NCBI GenBank assembly: GCA_033675265.1
Contig: JAUJYZ010000547.1
Location: 206,501-270,500 of the forward strand
Reading direction: 5' to 3'
Length of the DNA stretch: 64,000 bases
Origin: Actinostola sp. cb2023
Lineage: Eukaryota; Cnidaria; Anthozoa; Actiniaria; Actinostolidae
In this document: piece after piece, positions 55,301 through 63,317 of the stretch
Layout: the number at the start of each line of letters is the position of its first letter
How positions within the stretch are numbered: position 1 is the first letter of the stretch
The notes under the pieces: model-generated
The model's input: the letters and a program-made list of their open reading frames with translations, nothing else
The model's database searches: none
What the model was told of the DNA's origin: nothing
Position numbers and translations under genes: made by a program

Positions 55301-55505
55301 GGCCGTCGGTGAACTCTTCTAATTCATCCAAAATAATGTGATCCTTATTTTTCTCTGCTTCTAGTCCATTCTCGTGCAGTTCAGGTATCGGAGCAATGCT
55401 CGGCGATGTCTTCGTATAAGTATGAGTCGTTGATTTGTCGCTGGAAGAATTAGTTCCGTGGTCGTTGAGAAAGAGAGTCGGCCTGGTCCGACCATTCGCC
55501 AACAT
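28383..55505 (-). CDS. ARID1: ARID1 (BAF250) subunit of the BAF/SWI-SNF chromatin remodeller, 12 exons, complete
   Basis: Minus-strand exons: 54579-55505, 50853-51089, 47544-47735, 46828-47008, 45954-46283, 37881-38036, 37554-37780, 36354-36395, 34194-34275, 32797-32891, 31791-32727, 28383-30220. All GT-AG junctions keep phase, giving 5244 nt and 1747 aa. Residues 1-760 are Ser/Pro/Gln-rich low complexity, including a poly-Ala run encoded near 46140. The DNA-binding ARID spans about 765-862 (LYEVSDDPERKEFLDKYAAF, then IFKLYKVIKENGGL, KLWDKVLMSLNI, LRNHYSRFLLAYE). A basic KKRKLTS precedes the C-terminal BAF250 domain from about 1137: EAWRVMMSLKSGLL, TWALDALNILLYDD, then, after an acidic Ser-rich insert, ISTPILDGLLHWFVCPSAEA and NPVSRELSLVVLSNLSQ. 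It should act in the nucleus in nucleosome remodelling. The start ATG is preceded in frame by TAA two codons upstream. It is shorter than human ARID1A (about 2285 aa), mainly in the N-terminal part. Its introns carry several large arrays. Confidence 0.93.
30290..31776. repeat. 67-bp minisatellite filling ARID1 intron 11, about 22 copies
   Basis: Unit AAGGTAGACACCTCACTAAG, CCAGACAGCAAAGTCAAGGT, GTCTGGCTTAGAGAGAGTTG, TGTCTGT. Each unit holds its own hairpin: CTAAGCCAGACA pairs with TGTCTGGCTTAG across a loop of about 12 nt, so the whole array can fold into repeated stems. The array lies between ARID1 exons 12 and 11, about 70 bp from one and 15 bp from the other. Confidence 0.97.
32960..33370. 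other. GC-richer patch in ARID1 intron 9, unidentified
   Basis: Composition is clearly GC-richer than the surroundings (for example TACCCGAAGCGTGGGGGACC). The 64-codon frame at 33014-33208 ends at ATGGTAAGT, a donor-like signal, but shows no family motif. It may be an old transposon piece. Not called as a gene. Confidence 0.35.
33380..34184. repeat. About 55-bp tandem array built from ARID1 exon 10 plus intron sequence
   Basis: About 15 copies of CTGGTTATTGAATACTGGTA, CTTGTCTGATAGTAAATATC, TACAATGTATAATAT. The first part matches exon 10 (32848-32885, with one C-to-T change); the second matches intron 9 at about 32937-32956. The 50 bp between, including the exon 10 acceptor, is absent. The array stops about 10 bp from the donor of exon 9 (34193). 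Confidence 0.95.
34457..34720 (+). mobile_element. Foldback family A, copy 3, intact (about 265 bp)
   Basis: This complete copy defines the family: left end AGTCCCTTTTCGCGTTCAC, right end AAACAACGCGAAACTGGAGT. The internal inverted pair is GTACAGGGTTAGCCTCGA(G) and (A)TCGAGGCTAAGCCTGTAC, with TTGTTATTGAC/TTGTCAA sequence around it. It lies in ARID1 intron 8. Confidence 0.85.
34860..35600. other. ARID1 intron 8 spacer with short unassigned frames
   Basis: Open frames on both strands around 35212-35586 overlap one another and show no family motif. They look like chance frames or the remains of a repeat ending in the hairpin at about 35615-35645. Confidence 0.35.
35605..35770. mobile_element. 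Hairpin CTCGTGCGGCCTTCGGCC and adjoining palindrome
   Basis: The hairpin ACTCGTGC-GGCCTTCGGCC-TGGGCACGAGT at 35619-35648 resembles the module-end hairpins near 24.3, 25.9 and 27.4 kb. It is followed by a palindrome with arms ATTACGACGTTTCGACATCG (35651) and ATGCCGAAACGTCGTAAT (about 35745). Confidence 0.75.
35872..36302. mobile_element. MITE with AAAGTGCCTATGAAACGAAAA ends
   Basis: Terminal inverted repeats are AAAGTGCCTATGAAACGAAA on the left and TTTCGTTTCATAGGCACTTT on the right, bounded by TTA/TAA. No coding capacity. It is in ARID1 intron 8, 50 bp before the 42-nt exon 8. Confidence 0.88.
36575..37035. mobile_element. Compound foldback with GTGCTTTATTACTGAAC arms
   Basis: AACAGCTTCAACCGTGCTCC then TTCAGTAATAAAGCAC at about 36849-36884 pairs with GTGCTTTATTACTGAA then CATGGTTGAAGCTGTT at about 36981-37020. 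A partial further copy (TGTGCTTTATCAGAGAACGG then AGCACGG) lies at about 36607-36632. Confidence 0.75.
37182..37548. mobile_element. Foldback element abutting the ARID1 exon 7 donor
   Basis: TTTGAAATCGTGATATGCTA then ATTTGGTGATGTCATT at about 37298-37333 pairs with AATGATGTCACCAAATTAAC then ATATCACGATTTCAAA at about 37500-37535. The left edge (TTTAAAGTGCATATGAAGCG) resembles the end of the 35872 MITE. The right arm ends within about 10-15 bp of the donor of exon 7 (37553). Confidence 0.75.
38062..45908. repeat. 7.8-kb minisatellite in ARID1 intron 5, 37/34-bp unit, about 210 copies
   Basis: Unit AGGAGGTCACTATTGGTACA then TACTGTATGTTAATAGT (37 bp). A 34-bp form lacks three bases (AGGTCACTGTTGG...). 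Variant positions are TAATAGT/TAACAGT, AGGAGG/AGTAGG, CTATT/CTGTT, CATACT/CATATT/CATAGT. Blocks with the same variant order recur (for example around 43.4-43.7 and 44.0-44.3 kb), showing larger-scale duplication. It fills the intron almost completely, from about 25 bp before exon 6 to about 45 bp after exon 5. GTACATACTGTATGTTAA is nearly palindromic. Confidence 0.98.
46284..46530. repeat. Intronic segment duplicated at about 49650-50370
   Basis: About 250 bp starting at the ARID1 exon 5 acceptor (AACCTGTATAGAAAT) recurs at about 49661-49676 and 50118-50368, the second copy being split by an insertion. A 60-codon plus-strand frame (46352 and 50181) stays open in both copies, but all three differences seen within it change the amino acid, so it is not evidence of a gene. 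Confidence 0.85.
47866..48226. mobile_element. Long foldback element, arms about 165 bp
   Basis: GAAAGAGCTCGTTGAAATGA at about 47923 pairs with TCATTTCAACGAGCTCTTTC at about 48150, and the match continues inward through GAAAAGATCGCTTCACAAAT and CAAAAATCGAAATTT to the loop near 48040 (TGGTAGACTCTTGCCTACCA). Because the arms are complementary, similar frames appear on both strands; they are not genes. Confidence 0.92.
48532..48792. mobile_element. Foldback element with AAGGTAAGCCCGAAATG arms
   Basis: TGAAAAATCATTGACACGTT pairs with AACATGTCAATGATTTTTCA; GGTAAGCCCGAAATG pairs with CATTTCGGGCTTACC. Arms are about 80 bp with some mismatches. Confidence 0.85.
49676..50118. mobile_element. Palindromic insertion splitting the duplicated segment
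   Basis: The core palindrome at about 49690-49812 has arms GGCTAAGCATCTAATACGGC and GCCGTATTAGATGCTTAGCC and inner ACGAGTCATTTGATATTTTG motifs. Sequence up to about 50118 includes four GTGCGTTCTTGTGCATATTTC-like 22-bp repeats. The interrupted host is known from the uninterrupted copy at 46284. Confidence 0.75.
50440..50850. repeat. Irregular GTAAGGCTATA repeat beside the ARID1 exon 2 donor
   Basis: Mixtures of AGTAAGGCTATACTGT, AGTAAGGCAGGCTAT and TAAGGCTATGGTAAGGCAGG. It starts immediately at the donor of exon 2 (minus strand GTAAGTATAGCC), so the donor's intron side reads as the first repeat unit. Confidence 0.9.
51160..51432. mobile_element. MITE with TACAGCGATTTGCAAAAATT ends
   Basis: TACAGCGATTTGCAAAAATT on the left pairs with AATTTTTGCAAATCGCTGTA on the right; TATCGATATATCGATATATA occurs next to the left arm. 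It lies in ARID1 intron 1, about 70 bp upstream in transcript sense of exon 2. Confidence 0.88.
51448..52085. mobile_element. Element bounded by CTTGGGCTTCC hairpin
   Basis: At the left is the hairpin ACTTGGGCTTCC-TGT-GGAAGGCCCAAGT followed by CTAAG; at the right is AAGAAGCCCAAGTTCACGCT. The right end's GTAGAGCGTC resembles GACGCTC...GAGCGT modules of the 22.6-27.4 kb mosaic. Hairpin-plus-CTRR is reminiscent of Helitron 3' ends, but no other Helitron feature is seen. Confidence 0.45.
52288..52580. mobile_element. Small inverted repeats in ARID1 intron 1
   Basis: GGTGTAAAAGCTGTGGTGTA pairs with TACACCACGGCTTTTACACC (about 52299-52344). A second pair, TCGTTCACTAACAATGAACT and TCGTTCATTGTTAGTAAACT, lies at about 52448-52530, with CTCGTTGCTCGTGAGTTATC and GATAACCCACTCGCTCGAG outside it. 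Confidence 0.65.
52906..53132. mobile_element. 227-bp foldback element
   Basis: CTCTGGAACCCAGGTGTATA pairs with TATACCCCTGGGTTCCAGAG, and CGCTCCCAGAGAAATACCCC pairs with GGGGTATTTCTCTGGGAGCG. Flanking ATAATTATTGCATG/ATGTAATTATTGCTAATTAT suggests the edges. Confidence 0.88.
53135..54560. other. ARID1 intron 1 remainder, nothing recognised
   Basis: AT-rich sequence with no family-like frame. The 94-codon plus frame at 54342-54626 overlaps the end of ARID1 exon 1 antisense and has no recognisable motif. Confidence 0.45.
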
Positions 55506-55508
55506 TGG

Positions 55509-55526
55509 TTACAAAGCCAGCGCCAT
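55509..55526 (-). other. Five-codon upstream ORF just before the ARID1 start
   Basis: ATGGCGCTGGCTTTGTAA encodes MALAL and stops three bases before the ARID1 ATG (TAA CCA ATG). It is in the same frame, so ribosomes starting here would have to reinitiate. Whether it is in the mature 5' UTR depends on the transcription start, which is unknown. Confidence 0.6.
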
Positions 55527-55529
55527 TAG

Positions 55530-56933
55530 AGCGCTCAAATTCATCTAAGATACCATGTTGGCCTGGCCAAAGGTGTCAAAAGCTTTAAAGACCACTTTCC
55601 AGTGTCCCACGTGTTCTTATACTGGGTTCGAGACCGATTGACGTCGCAGACTTCTACCGCCTTTTCAAAAACAATCGTCAGTCGGTCAAAAGCTTACTCA
55701 ACGCTTGGCATCCATACAGTAGCGCACTACCACGTGTTTGAATGACAGTTCTGAGACGATGACGTCACGGTTAACAATGCTCTGCGCACGCAGCCCTGCA
55801 TTGTTCCTACAGTAGGGTACACTTTTACTAACCATGAACGAGCCCCGATCTATTTGGAACAATATTTCTTTTACGCGGGATAAATAACCAGCAGTAATGG
55901 CTCTTTTCTCTTGGTTTAATAATATATTCGATTCATAAAACAGCTTTAAAAAACAACAATCAAATATATAATTACTGGTCTAGAAAATAATACTAATAAT
56001 ACAGTAGAGAAAAATCTCACTCTTACCAAGTAGTTTTTACTATTTTTTGATTGCTTTTATTTTCTCGACATGTCTTCCCGTCTACTGGTACCTCATTAGC
56101 AATTTGTTTTGTCTGTGGAAATCCAATAGGGACTTTTGCGCATGACGGAAGTTAAAACCAGCTTGACCGGAAGCCTGTTGTTTTAGACCAACCCAACTAA
56201 TTTAATATTGCGTCTTTATTAATTTTTTACTTAACAATGTAATACAAGACTGCTAGCAAAAAAGCGTGGTAGCGAAAGATGTAAAGAACGAAAGAAGAAT
56301 GTGTTGTTTTTTCATCTTTCCGCTTTCGACACGAACTCTCCTCGGTTCCCAGACGGGTAGCATGCACCGCAGGCACCCCAGAATGGACGTGCCATCCTGG
56401 TCAAAGTTGAGAGGGAGCACAGGGATCCCGAAACAAAGAACGGCTGCAAAGGAGGCTAGGTCAAAGTTTGTTCTGCCAGTTCTGACACGTTATTCCTTTC
56501 AGTTTCGTTCATCCAATCAAAAATATTCATACAACCTACTAGTTCACTTGTACTTTTATATTAGGTCCTGGAACCTGGTCAAGATCGTCAAGATACGGTA
56601 TAACAAGAATGGTAAGTACAATAAGAGACGGCAGAAGGTATTTTAGTAAGCCTTATATTTAAGATGGAAATTAGTGATTAAATTTCCCGCAAGACGAGGG
56701 AGAGTTTCGTGGAAGTCCCGTCACGCCGTAGGAAATAAAGTAAAATATAGTTCACTTTGCATAACTTAGAGCAGTACGAACTACAATATTTTCTCAAAGA
56801 GCGTTGATTACACCCCCGGTTACACCACACTCTGGAGAATTTAGAAATTGTGATGCTTTGTTTCATTTGTACAATGATCGAGTATTTTTATTAGTCAGTT
56901 TAGGAATATTTAATCGTCATTTGGTCAAAAATC
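55530..56933. promoter_or_regulatory. ARID1 upstream/promoter region
   Basis: It lies between the ARID1 start codon and the next plus-strand features. ETS-type cores (ACGGAAG near 56145, CCGGAAG near 56167) are present. The 126-codon plus frame at 56266-56646 is Arg/Lys-rich but matches nothing I recognise and is not called. Confidence 0.4.
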
Positions 56934-57137
56934 ATGGCGGATCGAGAGTTGTTTTGCCTTTGTGAAAGCGACAAGGGAAAGTGCCCGAAAATACGAAAAA
57001 AGAACCTTCATGGTGTGCTAACGTTTAGTAAGCAATGGGAAAAGGCAAGAAATAAAGAGTTCCAATATTTTAGTCCAGAAAAGAAAGAATTCCGGTCTTT
57101 GCATATGCGCTGCTCATGTGCAGAGTCAAGGACATAG
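56934..57137 (+). CDS. Hypothetical small ORF, 67 aa
   Basis: A good start context (AAAATCATGGCGG) begins a 67-codon frame rich in Lys, Cys and Glu, with FCLCESDKGKCPK near the N-terminus. A donor-like TTTAG|TAAGC lies inside it. No family is recognised. It could be the first exon of an unseen gene, a transposon remnant or chance. Confidence 0.2.
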   Translation: MADRELFCLCESDKGKCPKIRKKNLHGVLTFSKQWEKARNKEFQYFSPEKKEFRSLHMRCSCAESRT

Positions 57138-57565
57138 CATCCCACATGTGTTAGACGCTTGAGTAACTTGGAGTACAGCCAGCTTTCAGGTTAAACGTAA
57201 TTCGGACAGACTACTCTGTTCAAGGTCCCAGTGATTGTTAAATTAGACAATGGATTTCTGCATTGTCTTACTAAATTTCCCGGTCGGAAAATTGGAGAAG
57301 GGAGATTTAGTGGTTTGTATGTCCTTGTAAGGACAAAGGAAACCGAGGCGATCATGGTATTACTACAACAAAACCGAATTGGATCATGGGAAATATTATT
57401 TGTTTGTGTTCTTACTCTACAAAAAGCATACACCAAGGAACAAGATAAATTGTCCATATTAACTGGGAGAGGGGAAGTCTGGGGGGGAGAATCCCATGTG
57501 AAAGGGGTGGGGATGATCGTCGTCTCTTTTTGGGGTGTAAATTACAGTTTTTGGTATCACTTACA

Positions 57566-57980
57566 GTCAAACCAGGTCACGCGTGCCCCCCTAGAGTCCA
57601 TTATTGACTTTGTTATTTGAAAATTGATTTGATTTTTTGTTTTGAACTTCGATTATTGCGAACGAACATTTCAATATTCAAAACAATAATAATTTGAAAA
57701 TTTGATTGCTGATTGGATTAATAAAACAAACGCTACCCCTAATATGAGCAGACACACAACACGTACAGGCTGCCTGTGTGTCTGCCCTTATTAGGTGTAA
57801 TGTTTGTTTTATTAATCCAATCAGCAATCGAATTTTCAAATTATTCTTGTTTTGAATATTGAAATGTTCGTTCTCAATAATCGAAGTTCAAAACGAAAAA
57901 TCAAATCAATTTTCAAATATATATAACAAAGTCAATAATGGACTCTAGGGGGGCACGCGTGACCTGGTTTGACTGTAACG
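57566..57980. mobile_element. Long foldback element, arms about 195 bp
   Basis: TTACAGTCAAACCAGGTCAC at the left pairs with GTGACCTGGTTTGACTGTAA at the right; the arms continue through GACTCTAGGGGGGCACGCG to ATTAATCCAATCAGCA. The loop near 57750-57790 contains CAGACACACA/TGTGTGTCTG. Confidence 0.93.
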
Positions 57981-58145
57981 CAACATTTCGTGCAACATTC
58001 CCTGCAACATGCATTGTTGCAGCATTTGTCAACCTCTGTAACATGTTGTGTGCAACATTGCTGGCAATGTTGCAGAAGTTGAATCGAGTCCTACTTCTGC
58101 AACATTGCGAGCAAAAAATTACGTTGTGTGAGCACGCCGCTAGTC

Positions 58146-58425
58146 AATGGGGAGTTTGCAGGTCTTGCGTGACATTTTAAATTTTAATCCAACAAAAACA
58201 AAAATATAATATTTGAAAAGAGCACACCAAAGTTAGCAAAAATTTAAATTTTGAAGTTATTTCGATGAATGGGGCGAAAGTTGTGGGCAACCGAAGTTGG
58301 CTTCTTTCTTAAGAAACGTACGGTGGTGGGCAATGTGGTGTGCTCTTTTCAAATATTATATTTTTGTTTTTGTTGGATTAAAATTTAAAATGTCACGCAA
58401 GACCTGCAAACTCCCCATTGCGAGC
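58146..58425. mobile_element. Foldback element inserted in a GCAACATTGC-rich segment
   Basis: CAATGGGGAGTTTGCAGGTC pairs with GACCTGCAAACTCCCCATTG; the arms run about 100 bp to GAGCACACCA/TGGTGTGCTC. The flanks (57980-58140 and 58425-58500) share many AACATTGC/GCAATGTTGC words, so the element probably split one repeat. Confidence 0.9.
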
Positions 58426-58429
58426 AATC

Positions 58430-59221
58430 AGTTGCAGGGGTGAACACATACTGCAATAAAATTGCCAGCAATATTGCATGAAATGTTGCACCATGTGTCT
58501 GCCGCACCTTTAGGGTGTTCACTTTTCTATCCGCTTACGTGACGAGCAGAGCTATCGCAGTCTCAGGCTGAGGACGAAAGCATGATGTCATATCCTAGTG
58601 TGGAACATAATGACATGCATTGTATATTGATTAGGAGTGTGAGTTAGTTGAGTAAAGGTAATCAAGGAAGACACAAAACACGAGCAAATGAACCGCAAAA
58701 TGTGTGGGCTGTAGAGAACCCTTCAAACACCATCAATCGGGAATCGCAGGCAAATTCTGTGAAGGACCAGCCACAACCAAGGCAGACCTTAGTTAAAGAC
58801 GATGACACGATAGAAGATATACACTTATTTAACAAAACGTCGCATTCAAAGCAACAAGCGTCAAACCAAAACCAAAGTGAATGCTGGTTTTGTGTTGGCA
58901 AATTATTCAAATCAGACCTGTTGTCTATGGAATGAAGTGTGATATGCAAACAAGCATGTGAAAATTTTCACATTTTGTAATATTAGTCCTTATAGAAACA
59001 ATAAATTGTGATTTAAATAATTGTCAGTACATAACCAGCATTCACTTCGGTCTTGGCTTGACACTAATGTTGCTTTGAACGTGACAACGTTTCTTGAAAT
59101 ATAGGTGTACATATAGGATGATATTGTAATGCATTAGCCTCTACATTATATATTCACTTGAGGGGAGTGAGCGAGAGATACATGTATATACTGGTATTAA
59201 AATCATGTTGTCTGTTAACAG
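58430..59221. other. Region expected to hold the 5' exon of the FAAH-like gene
   Basis: The first recognised amidase exon needs an upstream coding exon ending in phase 0. A weak candidate is the ATG near 58581, running 19 codons to AGGAGT|GTGAGT near 58638. The 95-codon frames on both strands at about 58648-58949 show no family motif and are not called. Confidence 0.25.
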
Positions 59222-62200
59222 GAGCTAAGTGTTGTTTTGATCATCTCTGGGCTGCTGTTGCTTGTAACCTGGTACTTCATGAGGTCTGCCAAACCTACAA
59301 AATTCAGGATCAAAAAGCTTGGATTACCAGAAAAACCTGTTACTTATGATGTACATGACTTGGTAAATGATCAAAACTATGAACCATTTACATTGTGTAG
59401 CAATTGAATGGCAGTCCTAATACCGGTATAATAATTATTACTGTTTCTTAGAATCTTCCAAGAGTTAGTGGAGTGGCCATGCTATTATTAAAATGGTTAG
59501 CCAGAACTGTAAGTAACTAAGCTAAACTAGCCCTTGTCTTGTATAGTTATCACACATACTAGCTGCATTTATACTAATGAGCCTCAGTCAGTGATCTTTA
59601 ACCTTAACAGTCATTGCAGAATTGACATGATTTGATTGAGACATCGATCAATACCACAAGCAAATACAGGGCATCAGTAGGAAATCCTCCTATACTTGAT
59701 TATCCTCCAGTCTGTTTTACCCTTGTATGATGCCAGGTTATTGTTTGGTTGATTATAACTATTGCTATCGCATTACATATTATTAGGCTTTGAAGAATAT
59801 CTTAGGAGCAAAAAGCATCAGGTATTGTAACATAAATTATCAATCATCAATGGTCAATGTATATATAAATTAAATGTTTATAAGAATTATGTTGTGGTCA
59901 CCAGCTGATAACATACATGTATATGTTACACATCAGAATAATTTAATGCATGGCATATGTTGTTCCAAGGATAATATATTTTGATGTAGCATATCATAGC
60001 ATCTACTTTAATCTGAGTGATATGTGCACAATATGTAAAACTTGGTAACGTATAGTGGTTAATTATTTACCGGTCTGGAGGTCTATATGTAGATAGGGAA
60101 AAACTGTGCCCGAGGTCTTGAGCATACGGACCAAGGCTGTAGACCGAGGTTCGTTTTGAAGGCCGATGATCTATTCGGACCGACCAAGACTGGCAAATAA
60201 CTTATTTATTTTTTCCCATTGTGTAACTTGTTTCGCCATCTGTCAGCCATGACCACTCAAAACGTGAACTGCAAAAAAAATCTTCAAATTGTGTTATTGA
60301 ATGGGCAGTCCGGTATGCTAGGATACCACGGACCGTGGTCAGTTATAGAAAATTCCGCCTGCTTCAACAACCAATCAGAGCGCATGATTTCTTAGGATAC
60401 TCGACCAGAAAAAAAAAAATTGTATTACTACGGACTCAATGTTATTCACAGTGTCTGTATATGTGTTGAATCATTTTGTTAAATTCTAGAAATTCGAAAC
60501 TAGACATATTAAGGACAATGGACATTCCAGATTGTCCAACAATCCTTCCCTTGCCACTACCATCATGGAATCCACCAACTGTTGCAGACAAACCCATAGA
60601 GTTTGACAAGTATTTGAAGGCTGTAAGGTAATACAATTACGTACTGTTTAATAAACGAGCAGGAGTGTTTTATTGGGTTTAAAACCATGAGGCGAAGCCA
60701 AGACAGCCGGACAGCTTCAAAAACGATCTTCCAAAATAATACATTTTCGGATGATTTCAGTAAAAAACAGCAAGGAACACACAACCATATAGCAGTATCG
60801 TGTTGCTTCTAATGCCTCACACATGCACACCGATACAACTAATACTCTCAGAAAGATCCTACATTTGATCAATTCAAAAGTGTGACCTAAGAAAACACCG
60901 TTGAACTAAAGCAATGATAAACATTCACTGAAAGGTTTTTCGGACAACATATATGTCATCCCGTACAGGGAACTGGGAGGTCACCTTCAAAACTACGAGA
61001 ACATTGAATATATATGTATGTAATGCAGGTCATGAACTGATTTCCCATCCATCCTTGCGGTCTCAGCTTCTATGATTTATGATTTTCAACGCAACAACGA
61101 TTATGCAATTAGCTATATGTCGTCCTGTACAGGGAACAGGGAGGTCAGTGATACTACAATGATACGATACGACGCTGTATAAAGGTACATGCACCTGATG
61201 GATTTCGTCCTTCTGATTGGTCGAATTGCTCATTAATTATGCATGAGTTTTTGAATTGTTGTTAACATCTTTTGCATTGTTGCCAGTTTATAGAATAATG
61301 CATATTAATTAACGTTTATTTTGTGATTGTAGGAAACCCAAGAACTCATTCACATTTGTCAGTATTACAGATCTCACTAATGCTTATAGGTAGGAGAACT
61401 TAAATGAACAAGACTTTGATGGGTGATCAACTGACTCTCTATGTATTTGTCTACAGATCTGTCAGGGTTACTCCTTTACAAGTAGCTGAGAGAATTATAG
61501 AATGTGTTAAACATTCAGATCAAAGGAATCCTAAACTCAGGGCATTCACCCAGTACTGAAGAATTATAATGAGATTCTCAGATCAAAGGAATCCTATTAT
61601 TATTAATGAGATTCTCAAGGTATTATTATTAATAATAATAATTATTATTATATATCTGTGACGTAATTTTACCAAATTTGGTCATTTTTGAGGGCCGATA
61701 TGAGACGTTAATGCCCTGTAGAAATCCGTAATGCCCTGTTCACAACTCAAAAAATTCAAAAAATAATATTCAGATAAAATTACGTCACAGTTATATAATA
61801 AATCCCTCATTAGATGTTTTCTCGGGTATTACGGGCTGACATTTTACTCGTTGCTCGCATTTTTCCTCGCCCTGCGGGCTCGGAAAATACGTTCGCAACT
61901 CGTAAAATATCAGCCCGTAATACCCGAGAAAACATCTAATAAGCTGTATTTATTATACATTGTACCTCTACATTGATAATTCTGGATATTATCGAAACCT
62001 CATCCAATAATTGTTTATTATTATTAATCACTATAATTATTATGGTTGTTGATTTAATGTTGTAACTACATGTACTTTCCATCAATAATAATTATTATTC
62101 TAAGCTGTATGAATTTGTATGCTAAAGATGGCCAAAGCATCTACCCAGAGATATGCTGGTAAAAGCCCTTTGTCTTTTTTGGATGGTGTACCAGTTGGAA

Positions 62201-63308
62201 TCAAAGAAGAATTTGATGTGGTAAGAAAAAAAATTAAAAAATTAAAAAATTAAAAATTAAAAAAATTAAATTAAAAAAAATTAAAATTAAAATTAAAATT
62301 AAAATTAAAATTAAAATTAAAATTAAAATTAAAATTAAAATTAAAATTAAAATTAAAATTAAAATTAAAATTAAAATTAAAATTAAAATTAAAATTAAAA
62401 TTAAAATTAAAATTAAAATTAAAAAAATTAAAATTAAAATTAAAATTAAAATTAAAATTAAAATTAAAATTAAAATTAAAATTAAAATTAAAATAAAAAT
62501 TAAAATTAAAAAAAGATCAAGCATGCAACATTAGTAAAAGTAAGCAATAATGACAATGGAAACTTGTCCCCTCATTCCTGTTCTGTTTGGCGCCAGTGTT
62601 GTCAAGTGTCAGGGAAAATGAGGCTAAGCTGTTTTTCACAGATCCACCTGATCTGGTTCAGATTGGGCTATAAATTGATTGTGCTATGTGCATACAAAGC
62701 AGTAAGGGATTGTTTGTCCATGATAATCATTTCTAAAACAACTATTTGTAGGTTCCTTATTATCTACGCAATGGAACAACATTCTGGGCAAGTAGTCCGT
62801 GCAAAGAAGATGCCTCAGTAGTAAAAAAACTAAGAGATGGAGGAGCTATGATTATAGGCATGACAAATATGCATGAAATAGGTATAGGAGTCACAGGGAA
62901 TAACCCAAACAGGCAAGTAGCACACCTTTAAGGGTGCGTTCGATTGACCTTATTCTGGAATAGGAATAATTCCAGATTCTGGAGCAGACGGATGACGTCA
63001 TTATTCCAGAATATTCCAAGCATTCTGCTATGATGAGCAGAATGTTTGGAATATATTCCGCTCATTCCAGAACCAGAACAGACTCAATTGAACGGAAATT
63101 CCGTATTATTCCAAGTATTCCTATTCCGGAATAAGGTGAATCGAACGCACCCCTTAGTGGTTGATAACTTGAATATGGTTCATAATACTTGCATGACAAA
63201 TTAATGTGTTCCTATTCATCAGGCTCCATGGTACCCCCCGAAATCCCTATAATGTGAATTACTACACAGGAGGTAGTTCAAGTGGATCTGCAGCTGCTGT
63301 TGCTTCAG
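59222..63308 (+). CDS. FAAH: Fatty-acid amide hydrolase-like amidase (amidase signature family), 9 exons, partial
   Basis: Exons: 59222-59362, 59452-59508, 59787-59821, 60490-60627, 61333-61389, 61457-61619, 62128-62220, 62752-62912, 63223-63308; phases are consistent (931 nt). It begins with a membrane segment (VVLIISGLLLLVTWYFM). Then come ITDLTNAYR and TPLQVAERII, as in plant-type FAAH. The amidase core follows: FLDGVPVGIKEEFD with the catalytic Lys, MTNMHEIGIGVTG, TPRNPYN and TGGSSSGSAAA with the cis-Ser. The serine nucleophile lies beyond the window. Family members hydrolyse N-acylethanolamines or related amides at membranes. The exon at 62752 ends in a GC donor (CAG|GCAAGT). Exon 61457-61619 has an in-frame TGA at 61557 and an internal duplication, so it may be damaged or misassembled. 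The true start exon was not found. Enzyme specificity is inferred. Confidence 0.82.
60050..60420. other. Repeat-like patch in FAAH intron 3
   Basis: Contains GGTCTGGAGGTCTATATGTA, GACCGAGGTTCGTTTTGAAG and CGGTCC/GGACCG words suggesting an old inverted-repeat element; boundaries are unclear. No coding signal. Confidence 0.35.
61648..61797. mobile_element. Short MITE with TGTGACGTAATTTTA ends
   Basis: TATATCTGTGACGTAATTTT pairs with AAAATTACGTCACAGTTATA. The interior has a repeated AATGCCCTG(T). It lies in FAAH intron 6. Confidence 0.8.
61800..61945. mobile_element. Palindromic element with CGGGTATTACGGGCTGA arms
   Basis: ATTAGATGTTTTCTCGGGTA then TTACGGGCTGA pairs with TCAGCCCGTAA then TACCCGAGAAAACATCTAAT. 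The centre is CTCGTTGCTCGCATTTTTCC. It directly abuts the previous element. Confidence 0.88.
62224..62515. repeat. AAAATT hexanucleotide microsatellite at a FAAH splice donor
   Basis: About 290 bp of TTAAAA repeats starting within 5 bp of the donor GTAAGA at 62221. Poly-(Ile-Leu) frames on the minus strand are artefacts. Confidence 0.97.
62932..63153. mobile_element. MITE with GGGTGCGTTCGATTGACCTT ends
   Basis: GGGTGCGTTCGATTGACCTT pairs with AAGGTGAATCGAACGCACCC; the interior has many GGAATA/TATTCC words that extend the pairing. It lies in the GC-AG intron of the FAAH-like gene, 20 bp after the donor. Confidence 0.9.
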
Positions 63309-63317
63309 GTACTTTAA

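Noticed and set aside
58581..58640. First coding exon of the FAAH-like gene
   Set aside because: Phase and a GTGAGT donor fit, but the peptide has no recognisable feature and the exon edge is weak, so it was left as a candidate only.
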